Shown: piece by piece, positions 56,308-64,000 of the stretch | How the letters are laid out: the number at the start of each line of letters is the position of its first letter | How positions within the stretch are numbered: position 1 is the first letter of the stretch | Assembly (NCBI RefSeq): GCF_029953635.1 | Contig: NZ_CP124543.1 | Coordinates: forward strand, 6,480,367-6,544,366 | DNA: 64,000 bases | Source of the DNA: Halotia branconii CENA392 | GTDB taxonomy: Bacteria; Cyanobacteriota; Cyanobacteriia; Cyanobacteriales; Nostocaceae | Reading direction: 5' to 3' | Notes under the pieces: model-generated | The model's database searches: none | What the model was told of the DNA's origin: nothing | Seen by the model: only the letters and a program-made list of their open reading frames with translations | Position numbers and translations under genes: made by a program

Positions 56308-57618
56308 TTAAACGAGTTTTTTAATTTGAGGAGTGTGTGAAAATTCAAAATCGTTGATTGGTTGTACCAGCGATAATCCCATTGCTTTTAATCCCCATTC
56401 CTCAAACCAAGGAAACGCTACACCCCAACGCATCTTGGTAAGAAAAAACCATTCAAAAGCAGTCTTACTCCAACTCACCCAACGTCCTTCTTTCGCTACT
56501 GCCCTTCTTCGTTCTCCAGTTCTAGGATTGGGTAACACTTGATCTGCGAGAAATGCAATGCCAGTATCTCCAAAATCTGCCAAACAAATCGCCTCTAAGG
56601 TTGGAGTTACAAGCGGGGCAGAAATCACTCCTAGTTGTACTGCTATATTGTGAGCAACTGCGATCGCCATAGCTTCAGTCATCTGTCCTGTTTTGGGTAC
56701 GCCAATGGGAATTGGAGTTTGTTCGGGTGGTTTGAGTTGAGTAATCACTCCCACTCCATAGATTGAAGAAAACTGAGGATGTTGGTAAGTTGCAAGTACG
56801 GGCAGACACCCATTTTGGTCAGTTAAATAAGGTGCTTCTCGCAAAAAACACGGCCCTCGAAATGGGGGTAGCAGCATGGAGTATTGAAACGGTAGAGTGC
56901 GATCGTCTGCAAGAAAAATTGTTTCGGGTGCAATGCGGGTAATGGCTGCATTTTCAATCACTGTAATTTCTCTTTGGCGGAGTAATTTTTTTACCAACTC
57001 CGCAGAATTAGCCATCCCGCCAATTCCCAAATGTCCGACATAGGGTTCTGGGGTGACAAAAGTAATTGGCACTTGATTTCGCAATCCATGTCGCCGTAAT
57101 ACCCAGTCGGCTAATAATACAAACTCGTAAGCCGGGCCAAAACAACTAGCTCTTGGTACTGCTCCTACCACTAGATGTCCTGGATTAGCAAGAAACTTTC
57201 TCCAGGCTTCGGCAGCTTTAAGTGCATGGGGAGGATTACACACTGACTGCACATATCCGGCTGTTTCCTCTAGTCCTGGTAGTGCGTCTAATGCTAATTC
57301 TGCACCCGTAGCAATGACGGCGTAATCGTAGGGAATAACAGTGTCCTCAACAACGATTTGCTGTAATTCTGGCTGAATTTGGCTAACTCCTCCCAATATC
57401 CACTTAACTCCTCGGTTTGCTAAAAGCTTCTCTACATCCAACTGAATATTTTTCAGTGATTTAAGATTCAACCCCACCCAAGGTAAGGAAGGAATAAAAG
57501 TAAACTTTGGAGTATTGGAAATCAGAGTAATTTGATGCTCTTTAGGCAGCAGTCGTCGCAGTTCGTAGGTTGTAGGTAATCCCCCTAGTCCAGCACCAAT
57601 CACTACAATCCGAGCCAT
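56308..57618 (-). CDS. sqr: Sulfide:quinone reductase-like FAD oxidoreductase
   Basis: The 436-residue protein has the FAD-binding GAGLGG (8-13), a second nucleotide segment (VIATGA), and the SQR-type stretches ASCFGPAYEF and LADFGDTGIAFLAD. Cysteines at 127, 159 and 345 lie close to the three redox cysteines of Rhodobacter SQR (127, 159, 353). It should oxidise sulfide to polysulfide and reduce plastoquinone. AGGGGG precedes the ATG. An operator lies 113 bases upstream. It heads the operon down to the RND pump. Confidence 0.83.
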   Translation of the reverse strand: MARIVVIGAGLGGLPTTYELRRLLPKEHQITLISNTPKFTFIPSLPWVGLNLKSLKNIQLDVEKLLANRGVKWILGGVSQIQPELQQIVVEDTVIPYDYAVIATGAELALDALPGLEETAGYVQSVCNPPHALKAAEAWRKFLANPGHLVVGAVPRASCFGPAYEFVLLADWVLRRHGLRNQVPITFVTPEPYVGHLGIGGMANSAELVKKLLRQREITVIENAAITRIAPETIFLADDRTLPFQYSMLLPPFRGPCFLREAPYLTDQNGCLPVLATYQHPQFSSIYGVGVITQLKPPEQTPIPIGVPKTGQMTEAMAIAVAHNIAVQLGVISAPLVTPTLEAICLADFGDTGIAFLADQVLPNPRTGERRRAVAKEGRWVSWSKTAFEWFFLTKMRWGVAFPWFEEWGLKAMGLSLVQPINDFEFSHTPQIKKLV

Positions 57619-57910
57619 AATTCCCCCTGATCGCTATATGAATACACCCAGAATCAAACAGCACTCCCACACTACATTAGCTACGATTCTTACTGGCATC
57701 CGAATTTAGATGTCAAAAATTCATTTAGTTATTTTACTATATAGTAATATAGTTTAATTGCAAATCAAATTGAGAAAAATCTTTACTATTAGCTTTGAAA
57801 ATAAAATTTATGGAGAGAAAAACTCTCCAGATTTATCCCTTGCAAATAGGTGTTGTGATAGCACAAACCCATTGAAATTAGACCTGTTTCTAACTCAATC
57901 ACAGATATTA
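57619..57910. other. Intergenic region sqr-petC, 292 bp
   Basis: Holds the sqr operator at 57732-57749. The petC gene ends on its other side, transcribed in the same direction. Otherwise featureless. Confidence 0.5.
57732..57749. promoter_or_regulatory. Palindromic operator, sqr operon
   Basis: TTTTACTATATAGTAATA, 15 of 18 matches to the consensus; the core ACTATATAGT is perfect. It is 113 bases from the sqr start. Confidence 0.7.
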
Positions 57911-58444
57911 CTAAACCCACCAAGGTTTTTGCCCAGTGCGGGGGTCAATTTCTGTCCAAGGAGAAATTCGGATATACTCCTCTTCTAAGTTAACGCTAAC
58001 GATCTTGAGAGGAAGAGGCGCAGGGCCGCGTATTACTCTGCCATCAGCATCATAACGAGAACCGTGACAGGGACATTGAAATTGATTGTCATTGGGATTC
58101 CAGGGAAAAGTACAACCCAAATGGGTGCAGTTATCGACAATTCCCCAAGTATGCAAAGTGCCATCTGACTGTACTGTCAGGTAAGTTGGTTCTGCTGCTA
58201 AACCCGCGACTAAAGCACGAGTTCCAGGAGGCTCAACTAAAATCTGGCTAGCAGGAATCAGATTTCCGTTAATATCTTTAGCAAGGATAGAACCATCTTT
58301 GCCCATTTCTGTGGGGGTAACAAAGAATTTAGCCGCAGGATACAGTAGAGTACCAGTTGTAGTGGCAACAACTGCACCTGTGAGAAAGTTTAGTAATTGT
58401 CGCCTCGATATTGAAGGACTTTCTAAAGAAATACTCTCTGACAT
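57911..58444 (-). CDS. petC: Rieske iron-sulfur protein of cytochrome b6f (second copy type)
   Basis: The 177-residue protein has one N-terminal membrane segment (LLNFLTGAVVATTTGTLLYP) and the two 2Fe-2S boxes CTHLGC and CPCHGS with spacing typical of PetC. The C-terminus is PWTEIDPRTGQKPWWV, close to canonical PetC. It is not next to petA, so it is probably an alternative Rieske subunit. An operator lies 82 bases upstream, which ties it to the sulfide/low-oxygen set. Confidence 0.9.
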   Translation of the reverse strand: MSESISLESPSISRRQLLNFLTGAVVATTTGTLLYPAAKFFVTPTEMGKDGSILAKDINGNLIPASQILVEPPGTRALVAGLAAEPTYLTVQSDGTLHTWGIVDNCTHLGCTFPWNPNDNQFQCPCHGSRYDADGRVIRGPAPLPLKIVSVNLEEEYIRISPWTEIDPRTGQKPWWV

Positions 58445-58526
58445 GAATTTACACCTCCTAGTTTTGATTTAAACGTGGAACAGTTCAACAGAGAAATAGA
58501 CTTTCTCAAATATGTTTTATGTATTA

Positions 58527-58544
58527 TACTACTATATAGTTATA
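58527..58544. promoter_or_regulatory. Palindromic operator between petC and tauE
   Basis: TACTACTATATAGTTATA, 16 of 18 matches to the consensus, with the ACTATATAGT core at 58531-58540. It could act on both the petC side and the dioxygenase-fragment/permease side. Confidence 0.75.
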
Positions 58545-58585
58545 TTTTGAGTTAATAGAACAGTTTGTATCTTGAGTTAGCTATC

Positions 58586-58750
58586 ATGTTATTTCGACAA
58601 CTTTTTGACCCAGAAACAAGTACATATACTTATTTTATTGCCGATCCAGCGATCAAAGTTGCTATCTTGGTTGACCCAGTGTTAGAGCAGGTGGAACGCG
58701 ATGTCCGACGACAAGCCGCTTCACGTCTACACAAGTTGCTGCGTAACTAA
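58586..58750 (+). pseudogene. Persulfide-dioxygenase (ETHE1-like) N-terminal fragment
   Basis: The first 39 or so residues (MLFRQLFDPETSTYTYFIAD, ILVDPVLEQVERDV) are the start of the MBL-fold persulfide dioxygenase found in Blh/ETHE1 proteins. The frame ends after an unrelated tail (RRQAASRLHKLLRN), so all metal ligands (HxHxDH) are missing. It lies just before the TauE-type gene. It is a deletion remnant. Confidence 0.65.
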
Positions 58751-58809
58751 ATCACATACAAACTCTGCGTATTTCTGCGTTTAACAATTCTAAATTAACG
58801 GAGCGGTGT

Positions 58810-59676
58810 ATGACCCTGTGGATTGTTGGGCATCTACTGGCTACCTGCATTGGGGTGAGCTTAGGCTTGATTGGCGGCGGTGGTTCGGTGTTAGCGTTGC
58901 CGATTTTAGTTTACGTCATGGGTGTACCCCCAAAATCTGCGATCGCCATGACTCTTGTGATTGTCGGTACTGTTAGTTTGTTGGGAGTGATTCCCCACTG
59001 GCGAGCCAAGAATGTCAACTTGAAAACTGCATTTATCTTCGGTTCTGCAACAATGCTAGGGGCATTTGTGGGAGCAAAAATTGCTACACTGCCTGTAGTT
59101 ACAGCAAGTTTCCAAATGTTGCTGTTTGCAATCATGATGTTGCTGGCTGCAGTGTTGATGATTCGCCGTAGTTCTAAACCTGTGGCAGCAGATGACAAGC
59201 TGGCATTTTATCCCCAACCCGTCTGCAAGTATTGTTGGTTGTGGTTAATGAGTGAAGGCTTGGGGGTAGGGATATTGACTGGGTTGATTGGTGTTGGTGG
59301 TGGGTTTGCGATCGTTCCCGCTTTGGTACTGTTAGGAAATGTACCCATGAAACAAGCGATTGGAACATCGCTACTAATTATTGCATTTAATTCAGTTGCA
59401 GGCTTTTTAGGCTACCTGGGACATATTTCTTTAAACTGGAGCCTGATGTTGTCCTTTATTGTCGCAGCCAGTGTAGGCACAATTCCTGGTGCATACTTGG
59501 CTCAGTTTGTTCCGGCTAATAGACTTCAGAAAAGTTTTGGTTATTTTTTGCTTGCGGTTGCGGCTTGGGTGTTGGTGCAGAATCGTCATCATCCGCAGTC
59601 AGCACAGGTATCACGACACATTCCTGCAAAAATTGTACAGCATTATTACAAGCACACAAAAAAATATTTCTCTTAG
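58810..59676 (+). CDS. TauE/SafE family permease (sulfur-compound exporter type)
   Basis: The 288-residue protein has about seven to eight membrane segments and the family glycine motifs GLIGGGGSVLALPILVY and GVGGGFAIVPALVLLGNVP. TauE/SafE proteins move sulfite or other sulfur anions across the membrane. In Blh operons such a permease accompanies the dioxygenase. It lies 59 bases after the dioxygenase fragment and shares its upstream operator. Confidence 0.85.
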   Translation: MTLWIVGHLLATCIGVSLGLIGGGGSVLALPILVYVMGVPPKSAIAMTLVIVGTVSLLGVIPHWRAKNVNLKTAFIFGSATMLGAFVGAKIATLPVVTASFQMLLFAIMMLLAAVLMIRRSSKPVAADDKLAFYPQPVCKYCWLWLMSEGLGVGILTGLIGVGGGFAIVPALVLLGNVPMKQAIGTSLLIIAFNSVAGFLGYLGHISLNWSLMLSFIVAASVGTIPGAYLAQFVPANRLQKSFGYFLLAVAAWVLVQNRHHPQSAQVSRHIPAKIVQHYYKHTKKYFS

Positions 59677-59836
59677 TTTTTTCTAGGTAAATAGTACTAT
59701 TTCTCACAAAATCCTCACCTTTTGGAATGCTAATAGAGCAAGACTTTTATAAAATTCAGAAAATTAAAAATGTTTGATTATTTACTTCAAGTATTTCCCT
59801 CCAAAACACCAATAGACTTGATATCAGGAGAAAGAG

Positions 59837-60367
59837 ATGAAGAAGCAACAGCAAATTAATAAAAGTTTTATAAGCCTTTCTCGAAGAGCTTTCTGGGTTA
59901 CGTTATCGTTATTTACTACAGTTTTTGTTGTCTTTGTTTCGTTATTTAAAGATTCTGTACAAGCTCAAAATGCGCCCACAGTTAATCAACTTACTTGTAA
60001 TGATAATTTTTCTCTTGTGAAAGTAATAATTATTGCTCTTGCTATCACACTTGCTGTTTTAATTATTGTCTTTGGAGGAGTAATTGTATGGCTTGGCAAA
60101 GATGATCGTGACAAAACCTTAGAGGAACTATTTCAAGTATTTTTTTCAAGAGATAGTAATACGCTTCAAATTTTTACTGTTGGTACATTGGTTTTCTCTA
60201 CACTTTTTTTGGCACTTACAGATCGACTAAGTGACGGAGTTCTTGCTTTTTTCGGCGCTATTGTTGGATTTGTTTTGGGAATTGCACAGAGTCCTCAACA
60301 GTCACCAAAAAATCACATAACTCAGACTTCCCAGGAAGGACAAGGCAATAAGGGTGATAGTGAATAG
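59837..60367 (+). CDS. Small membrane protein, unknown function
   Basis: The 176-residue protein has an N-terminal signal-like or anchor segment (to about 40) and two or three further membrane segments (LVKVIIIALAITLAVLIIVF; LQIFTVGTLVFSTLFLALTD; LSDGVLAFFGAIVGFVLGIA). The C-terminus is polar and Gln/Ser-rich. AGGAGA precedes the ATG. I recognise no family. Confidence 0.65.
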   Translation: MKKQQQINKSFISLSRRAFWVTLSLFTTVFVVFVSLFKDSVQAQNAPTVNQLTCNDNFSLVKVIIIALAITLAVLIIVFGGVIVWLGKDDRDKTLEELFQVFFSRDSNTLQIFTVGTLVFSTLFLALTDRLSDGVLAFFGAIVGFVLGIAQSPQQSPKNHITQTSQEGQGNKGDSE

Positions 60368-60540
60368 TAGTAGGAGAATCAGGTTAAATATGGTGTAAGC
60401 TGAAAACATCGATATGCTAAACGTTGAGAGTTAAGACAAGCAATCTAACAATCGTGGTGAAGCAGATGGTAGGGAGATATTGGTGCTAACTTCGAGGTCG
60501 CTTGCCACCGCTCACTAAAGAAAATACTCATTTTTGCTTT

Positions 60541-60833
60541 GGAGATGTCTTTCTCTTTGGGCAGTTCAACCATGCGAATCTCAACTTTTGCTACTTCAGC
60601 AATTTCATTTAATTATTCAATTCCAGTGCGTCTGCTCCCGCTTGCTGAATATGTTTGGCATAGTTTGTCCATCCACATGTTTACTAATCCAAGAGATTTA
60701 ACTCTGCAATTAAAGCTGTTGTAAAGTGGTAATTGTGCTTTAAAAAGCCTCAAATAATGTGTTGAGCGCCTTCATCCTTAGCTCGTTTGATAGCAGCATC
60801 AAGAATATTTTGCATCATGCCAACTTCATGCAT
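60541..60833 (-). pseudogene. hypA: HypA hydrogenase maturation protein, decayed
   Basis: The minus strand reads MHEVGMMQNILDAAIKRAKD, then EGAQHII and a TGA. Further pieces (HIQQAGADALELN; RMVELPKEKDIS) match the middle and end of HypA in other frames. HypA brings nickel to NiFe hydrogenases. The start overlaps the upstream protease gene, as in an operon. It is not functional as drawn. Confidence 0.6.
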
Positions 60834-61282
60834 AATTCTTTCCTCGCAGTTTTGATTAAGTGGTTTATTTTATCAATTGCTATCTCTATTCCTTGTTCAG
60901 CAAGAGGTGATAGATTCTCACCCAATTCAAAGTTTTCTCCTGGTATTGTCACCCACCAAGCTGGCGGACAATAACCGTATATAGCTTGAGTTAGAGCTAG
61001 AAGCGATCGCGGATCTGCTGTGTGTCCAGCGATAACATTGGAAGAGTTAGGTAAGAGCGATTGTACTTGCACCTGGGAATGTTCGGACGCTAAACAAGCA
61101 TCGATAAAAATTGCCAAATCACTATTAGCCAACGCTTGGGCAAGTTCGGGGGTAAGTTGTTGAACAGCAATAGATTTCACATTTGATAGCTGCAACGCCC
61201 TAGCTACTCGTTGACCAATGCCATCATCACTACGCAACTCATTACCGTAACCAATTGCGTAGGCGTAGCCCGTCGTAAACAT
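60815..61282 (-). CDS. Hydrogenase maturation protease
   Basis: The 155-residue protein has the HycI/HupW-type stretch IGYGNELRSDDGIG and the FIDAC and GHTADPRSLL segments that carry the nickel-binding acidic and His residues. It trims the large subunit of a NiFe hydrogenase after metal insertion. I used the ATG at 61282 because GGAGG sits 4-8 bases upstream. An extension to 61321 reads repeat DNA. No hydrogenase structural gene is in the window. Confidence 0.8.
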   Translation of the reverse strand: MFTTGYAYAIGYGNELRSDDGIGQRVARALQLSNVKSIAVQQLTPELAQALANSDLAIFIDACLASEHSQVQVQSLLPNSSNVIAGHTADPRSLLALTQAIYGYCPPAWWVTIPGENFELGENLSPLAEQGIEIAIDKINHLIKTARKELCMKLA

Positions 61283-61583
61283 CGCCTCCAGCGGCGCGTA
61301 GCACATCGTATTACAATTCATACTGTTTAGTTGTCCAACCTATTTTGAAGTTAGGTAAAAAACTTGAGGAACTTGTGAGGAAATATTTGAAATAAACAGT
61401 TGTTCCCTCTGTTTAAAATAAATTTTTGAAATTGAGTATTCAAAATAGGCTAAACTGCGTGTAGAAGCTGCCAGGATATTAAGATAACTCCGCAATAAAT
61501 CTTAATCTATTATTTGAAAATACAAAACTCATATATATGTGTTTTGTCAGAAAATATCAGATGACGTTAAGGAGATAACTGTC

Positions 61584-61775
61584 ATGCAAAAAGAATATAT
61601 GGAGATTTTAGAAGCATTAATTGAGAAATTGACATTATCTGCAATCTTAGAAATGTTAGAGCGAATATGTCACAAAAAAGCGGAAAATCTGAGAACTCAT
61701 TGGCAAGACGAGACTTCAGCAAAGCTTTGGGATAAAGCTGCTAGACAGATAGAACAGATAAATGTTGATGTTTAA
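61584..61775 (+). CDS. Small conserved helical protein, unknown function
   Basis: The 63-residue protein (MQKEYMEILEALIEKLTLSA, ILEMLERICHKKAENLRTHW) is strongly helical. AAGGAG lies 10 bases before the ATG at 61584; the upstream start at 61539 has no such site. I recognise no family. Confidence 0.55.
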   Translation: MQKEYMEILEALIEKLTLSAILEMLERICHKKAENLRTHWQDETSAKLWDKAARQIEQINVDV

Positions 61776-61942
61776 GCTAGAAGAAAAATTTGAGGAACTT
61801 GTAAGGAAGTAAAAAAATTCTCAAAATTATCAATGTTTGGCAATTTGTGCATCAGCGATCTTATGATTAATGGGTATAGTGGAGACCATCGTTAAATGAG
61901 TTTCGGCTACGGTAATCATAAGACAAGCTGTAAGGCGGTTCT

Positions 61943-62332
61943 ATGTCTGAAATAAATTCTCAACAGATCGTTAATACTGCCGTGACTCTTGTAGAGAGAT
62001 ATATAGAGGGGAAACGCAATTTTAGTAGAGCGAACTTGGTTAACGCCGACTTGCAAAGTGTTGATCTCAAAGGATCTGACTTCAGTTACGCTGACTTGAG
62101 TGAAGCTAATCTAAATGGTGCTAATCTTAGAGGCTGTGACCTTAGCTTTGCAAATCTTAGTCAAGCTAATTTGCAAGATGCCGATCTTCGTGGAGCCATG
62201 TTGTTTTCCGCTGATCTCCGTCAAGCCAATCTCAAGGGAGCGAAACTGGAAAAAGCAGATTGCGATCGCAACACTCATTTTCCCCAGGATTTTGATCCAG
62301 CGCAAGTAGGTTTGCAGATTAAAGAGGGGTAA
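61943..62332 (+). CDS. Pentapeptide-repeat protein
   Basis: The 129-residue protein has a 25-residue head (like the other two: TLVERYIEGKRNFSRANLVN) and about sixteen A(D/N)LXX units. A short tail follows. The function is unknown. It is the smallest of the three in the window. Confidence 0.82.
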   Translation: MSEINSQQIVNTAVTLVERYIEGKRNFSRANLVNADLQSVDLKGSDFSYADLSEANLNGANLRGCDLSFANLSQANLQDADLRGAMLFSADLRQANLKGAKLEKADCDRNTHFPQDFDPAQVGLQIKEG

Positions 62333-62480
62333 AAGCACGAATTATATCAATCCCTCTGTTTTTTAATCACGCCAAATTTCGTTTACAACACTTCCATCTT
62401 CCCATTCGTGGCAATGCTTCTTAACTACTTAGGCAGATCAAAAAGTTTTTTGACTTCCCACTCCTCGTAATCGTTTTCCT

Positions 62481-63602
62481 ATGCTCCAAAGACTGTATAT
62501 ACACAACTTCAGATGCCTAGAAAACTTTGAACTTGCCATAAAGGGGATGTCATCTGCTCTCTTAATTGGAAAAAACGGTGCAGGTAAATCAACTATTGCT
62601 ATTGCATTAGAGGTGCTTCAAAAGATTAGTCGAGGCATCAATAGAATGCGCGAACTTGAAAAGCTCAACCTTATTAGCTCAAAAGATTTTGTTAGTGGAA
62701 GATCCGATGTGCCGATCAGGTTTGAAATAGAAGTATTACTTGATGAGAAATTATACAAATATGTCCTTGCCTTGGAGTTGCCAGAAAAATTTAAAGAACT
62801 TCGAGTTTTTGAAGAGCAATTGCTAATTGCAGGAGATCCAATCTACTCTCGAAGAGAAGCTCAAGTTACTCTTCACAACAATTTACAAAATCGTGAGGCT
62901 GAGTTTCTTGTGGATTGGCATCTTGTTGCCCTTCCAGTAATTCAGGAGCAATCAGAAACCGATCCGCTTCGTATTTTCAAGACTTGGCTTGGTCGTACGA
63001 TTATTTTATCGCCGATCCCAAGCTTGATGACTGGAGAATCTAATGGTGATACTTTGAAGCCAAAGCGAGAGGGTTCAAACTTCGGAGAGTGGATTTCTGG
63101 GTTACTTAGTCGTTATCCAGCCGCTTACACACAAGTTTACGAATATCTGCGAGAAGTTATGCCTGACATTCAGGATTTTCTGAATGAACAGATTGGCAAA
63201 GATTCTAAAAACATGATTGTTCGGTTTGAAGCAAATAATGCAAATCTGAGTGTTGACTTTAAGGACTTATCTGATGGGGAGAAATGCTTCTTTCTGTGTG
63301 CAGTTGTCTTAGCTGCTAACAAATTCTATGGCCCACTTTTTTGCTTCTGGGATGAGCCTGATAACTATCTTTCCTTATCAGAAGTTGGTCATTTTGTCAT
63401 ATCACTACGACGCTCATTTAAAAAAAATAGTGGTCAAATTTTAGTGACATCTCATAATCCTGAAGCAATCCGAAAATTTTCAGATGAAAATACCTTAGTT
63501 CTCCATCGAAAAACCCACTTAGAACCTACTTTAGTCAGACTGCTCAGTGATATGTCTGTTCAAGGTGATCTTGTAGATGCCCTGATTCGTGGCGATATAT
63601 AA
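62481..63602 (+). CDS. RecF/OLD-like AAA ATPase, possible defence protein
   Basis: The 373-residue protein has Walker A GKNGAGKST (about 31-39), an ABC-like signature DLSDGEKCFFL (about 268-278), Walker B FCFWDEPDN, and an H-loop VTSHNPEAI. This is the AAA_15/AAA_21 layout found in OLD nucleases and paired abortive-infection systems. It has no nuclease domain itself. The next gene starts 2 bases after its stop, so the two are coupled. Confidence 0.8.
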   Translation: MLQRLYIHNFRCLENFELAIKGMSSALLIGKNGAGKSTIAIALEVLQKISRGINRMRELEKLNLISSKDFVSGRSDVPIRFEIEVLLDEKLYKYVLALELPEKFKELRVFEEQLLIAGDPIYSRREAQVTLHNNLQNREAEFLVDWHLVALPVIQEQSETDPLRIFKTWLGRTIILSPIPSLMTGESNGDTLKPKREGSNFGEWISGLLSRYPAAYTQVYEYLREVMPDIQDFLNEQIGKDSKNMIVRFEANNANLSVDFKDLSDGEKCFFLCAVVLAANKFYGPLFCFWDEPDNYLSLSEVGHFVISLRRSFKKNSGQILVTSHNPEAIRKFSDENTLVLHRKTHLEPTLVRLLSDMSVQGDLVDALIRGDI

Positions 63603-63604
63603 CT

Positions 63605-64000
63605 ATGGGCATAAATAAGTATCAACCGCACGTTTTTGTATTGCCCGAAGACGATGCTAATCGCCAGATTGCAAACAGATTTATTCTGAATCCAAACCTC
63701 AATAGCCGTGCTATTCAAGTCCTACCAGAGGCTCGTGGCTGGGAAAATGCTGTGGAGATATTCACGAATGATTATGCCGTTACAATGCGACAATATCCAC
63801 ACAGAATGATTGTCTTGCTCATTGATTTTGATGAGGATGAAGGTAGATTGAGTTATGTACAAAATCAGATTCCAGAGGATTTAAATCATAGAGTATTCAT
63901 TATTGGAGTGCTATCTGAACCAGAAAAATTAAAGACAGACATTAGAAAGAATTTTGAAAGTATTGGAGAAGCTCTTGCAACAGATTGCTCCAACAACACC
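63605..64000 (+). CDS. Partner protein of the ATPase (N-terminal part, runs off the window)
   Basis: The frame is open from ATG at 63605 to the end (132 codons). It reads MGINKYQPHVFVLPEDDANR, later RMIVLLIDFDEDEGR. The HVFVLPEDD and VLLIDFDED stretches have acidic residues after a beta strand, as in TOPRIM-like or DUF4276/DUF4435-type partners of OLD-like ATPases. The family cannot be fixed from the part seen. Confidence 0.6.
   Translation, partial: MGINKYQPHVFVLPEDDANRQIANRFILNPNLNSRAIQVLPEARGWENAVEIFTNDYAVTMRQYPHRMIVLLIDFDEDEGRLSYVQNQIPEDLNHRVFIIGVLSEPEKLKTDIRKNFESIGEALATDCSNNT

Overview
The window looks like chromosomal DNA of a filamentous, probably heterocyst-forming cyanobacterium (Nostoc/Tolypothrix/Calothrix type). 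The grounds are the photosystem and cytochrome genes (psbV, petE, petJ, psbA, petC), the cell-division gene ftn2/zipN, many HIP1 octamers (GCGATCGC), short tandem heptamers (GGGCATR) and GGGGAGCA-type low-complexity tracts between genes, and cyanobacteria-only families (DUF3318, DUF6887/DUF6888, pentapeptide-repeat proteins). The strain itself cannot be named from the sequence.

Layout. 1-13 kb: housekeeping (dipeptide epimerase fragment, Nudix hydrolase, Ftn2, PdhA, aldose epimerase, tRNA-Lys, KaiB-like protein, PilT, UDP-GlcNAc 2-epimerase, cell-wall proteins). 13-23 kb: accessory material (pentapeptide protein, GNAT, phosphoribosyltransferase, GPH transporter, a broken MazF-type toxin/antitoxin group, a MITE-like element, a long non-coding stretch with minus-strand terminators). 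23.5-25.7 kb: the electron-transfer genes psbV, petE and petJ, with a strong hairpin between petE and petJ. 25.8-40.5 kb: mixed housekeeping and accessory genes, an IS630 remnant, a NatF/NatG-like uptake pair, QueE, a STAS-sugar-transferase fusion, a GC-rich glutathione transferase and a decayed ParB-like gene.

The outstanding part is 40.7-59.7 kb. It combines low-oxygen tetrapyrrole and photosystem genes (acsF, hemF, a heme oxygenase, a hemN remnant, an acyl-lipid desaturase, and a psbA encoding a D1' protein with A80, L158 and A286) with a sulfide-handling set (sulfide:quinone reductase, rhodanese, DUF442 phosphatase-like protein, SCP2-like protein, a persulfide-dioxygenase fragment, a TauE/SafE permease, a HlyD/RND exporter pair) and a second Rieske gene. 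An ArsR-family regulator with cysteines at 35, 92 and 96 sits inside. Six near-identical palindromes (consensus TATAACTATATAGTTATA) lie 26-113 bp upstream of acsF, hemF, arsR, psbA, the quinone-reductase operon and petC/tauE. I read this as one regulon that would let the cell remodel PSII, cytochrome b6f and pigment synthesis while oxidising sulfide. Parts of it are decaying: the heme oxygenase has one in-frame stop, and hemN and the persulfide dioxygenase are fragments.

59.8-64 kb: a small membrane protein, a hydrogenase-maturation protease with a decayed hypA, a small conserved ORF, a pentapeptide protein, and at the edge an ATPase plus partner pair that resembles a defence module.
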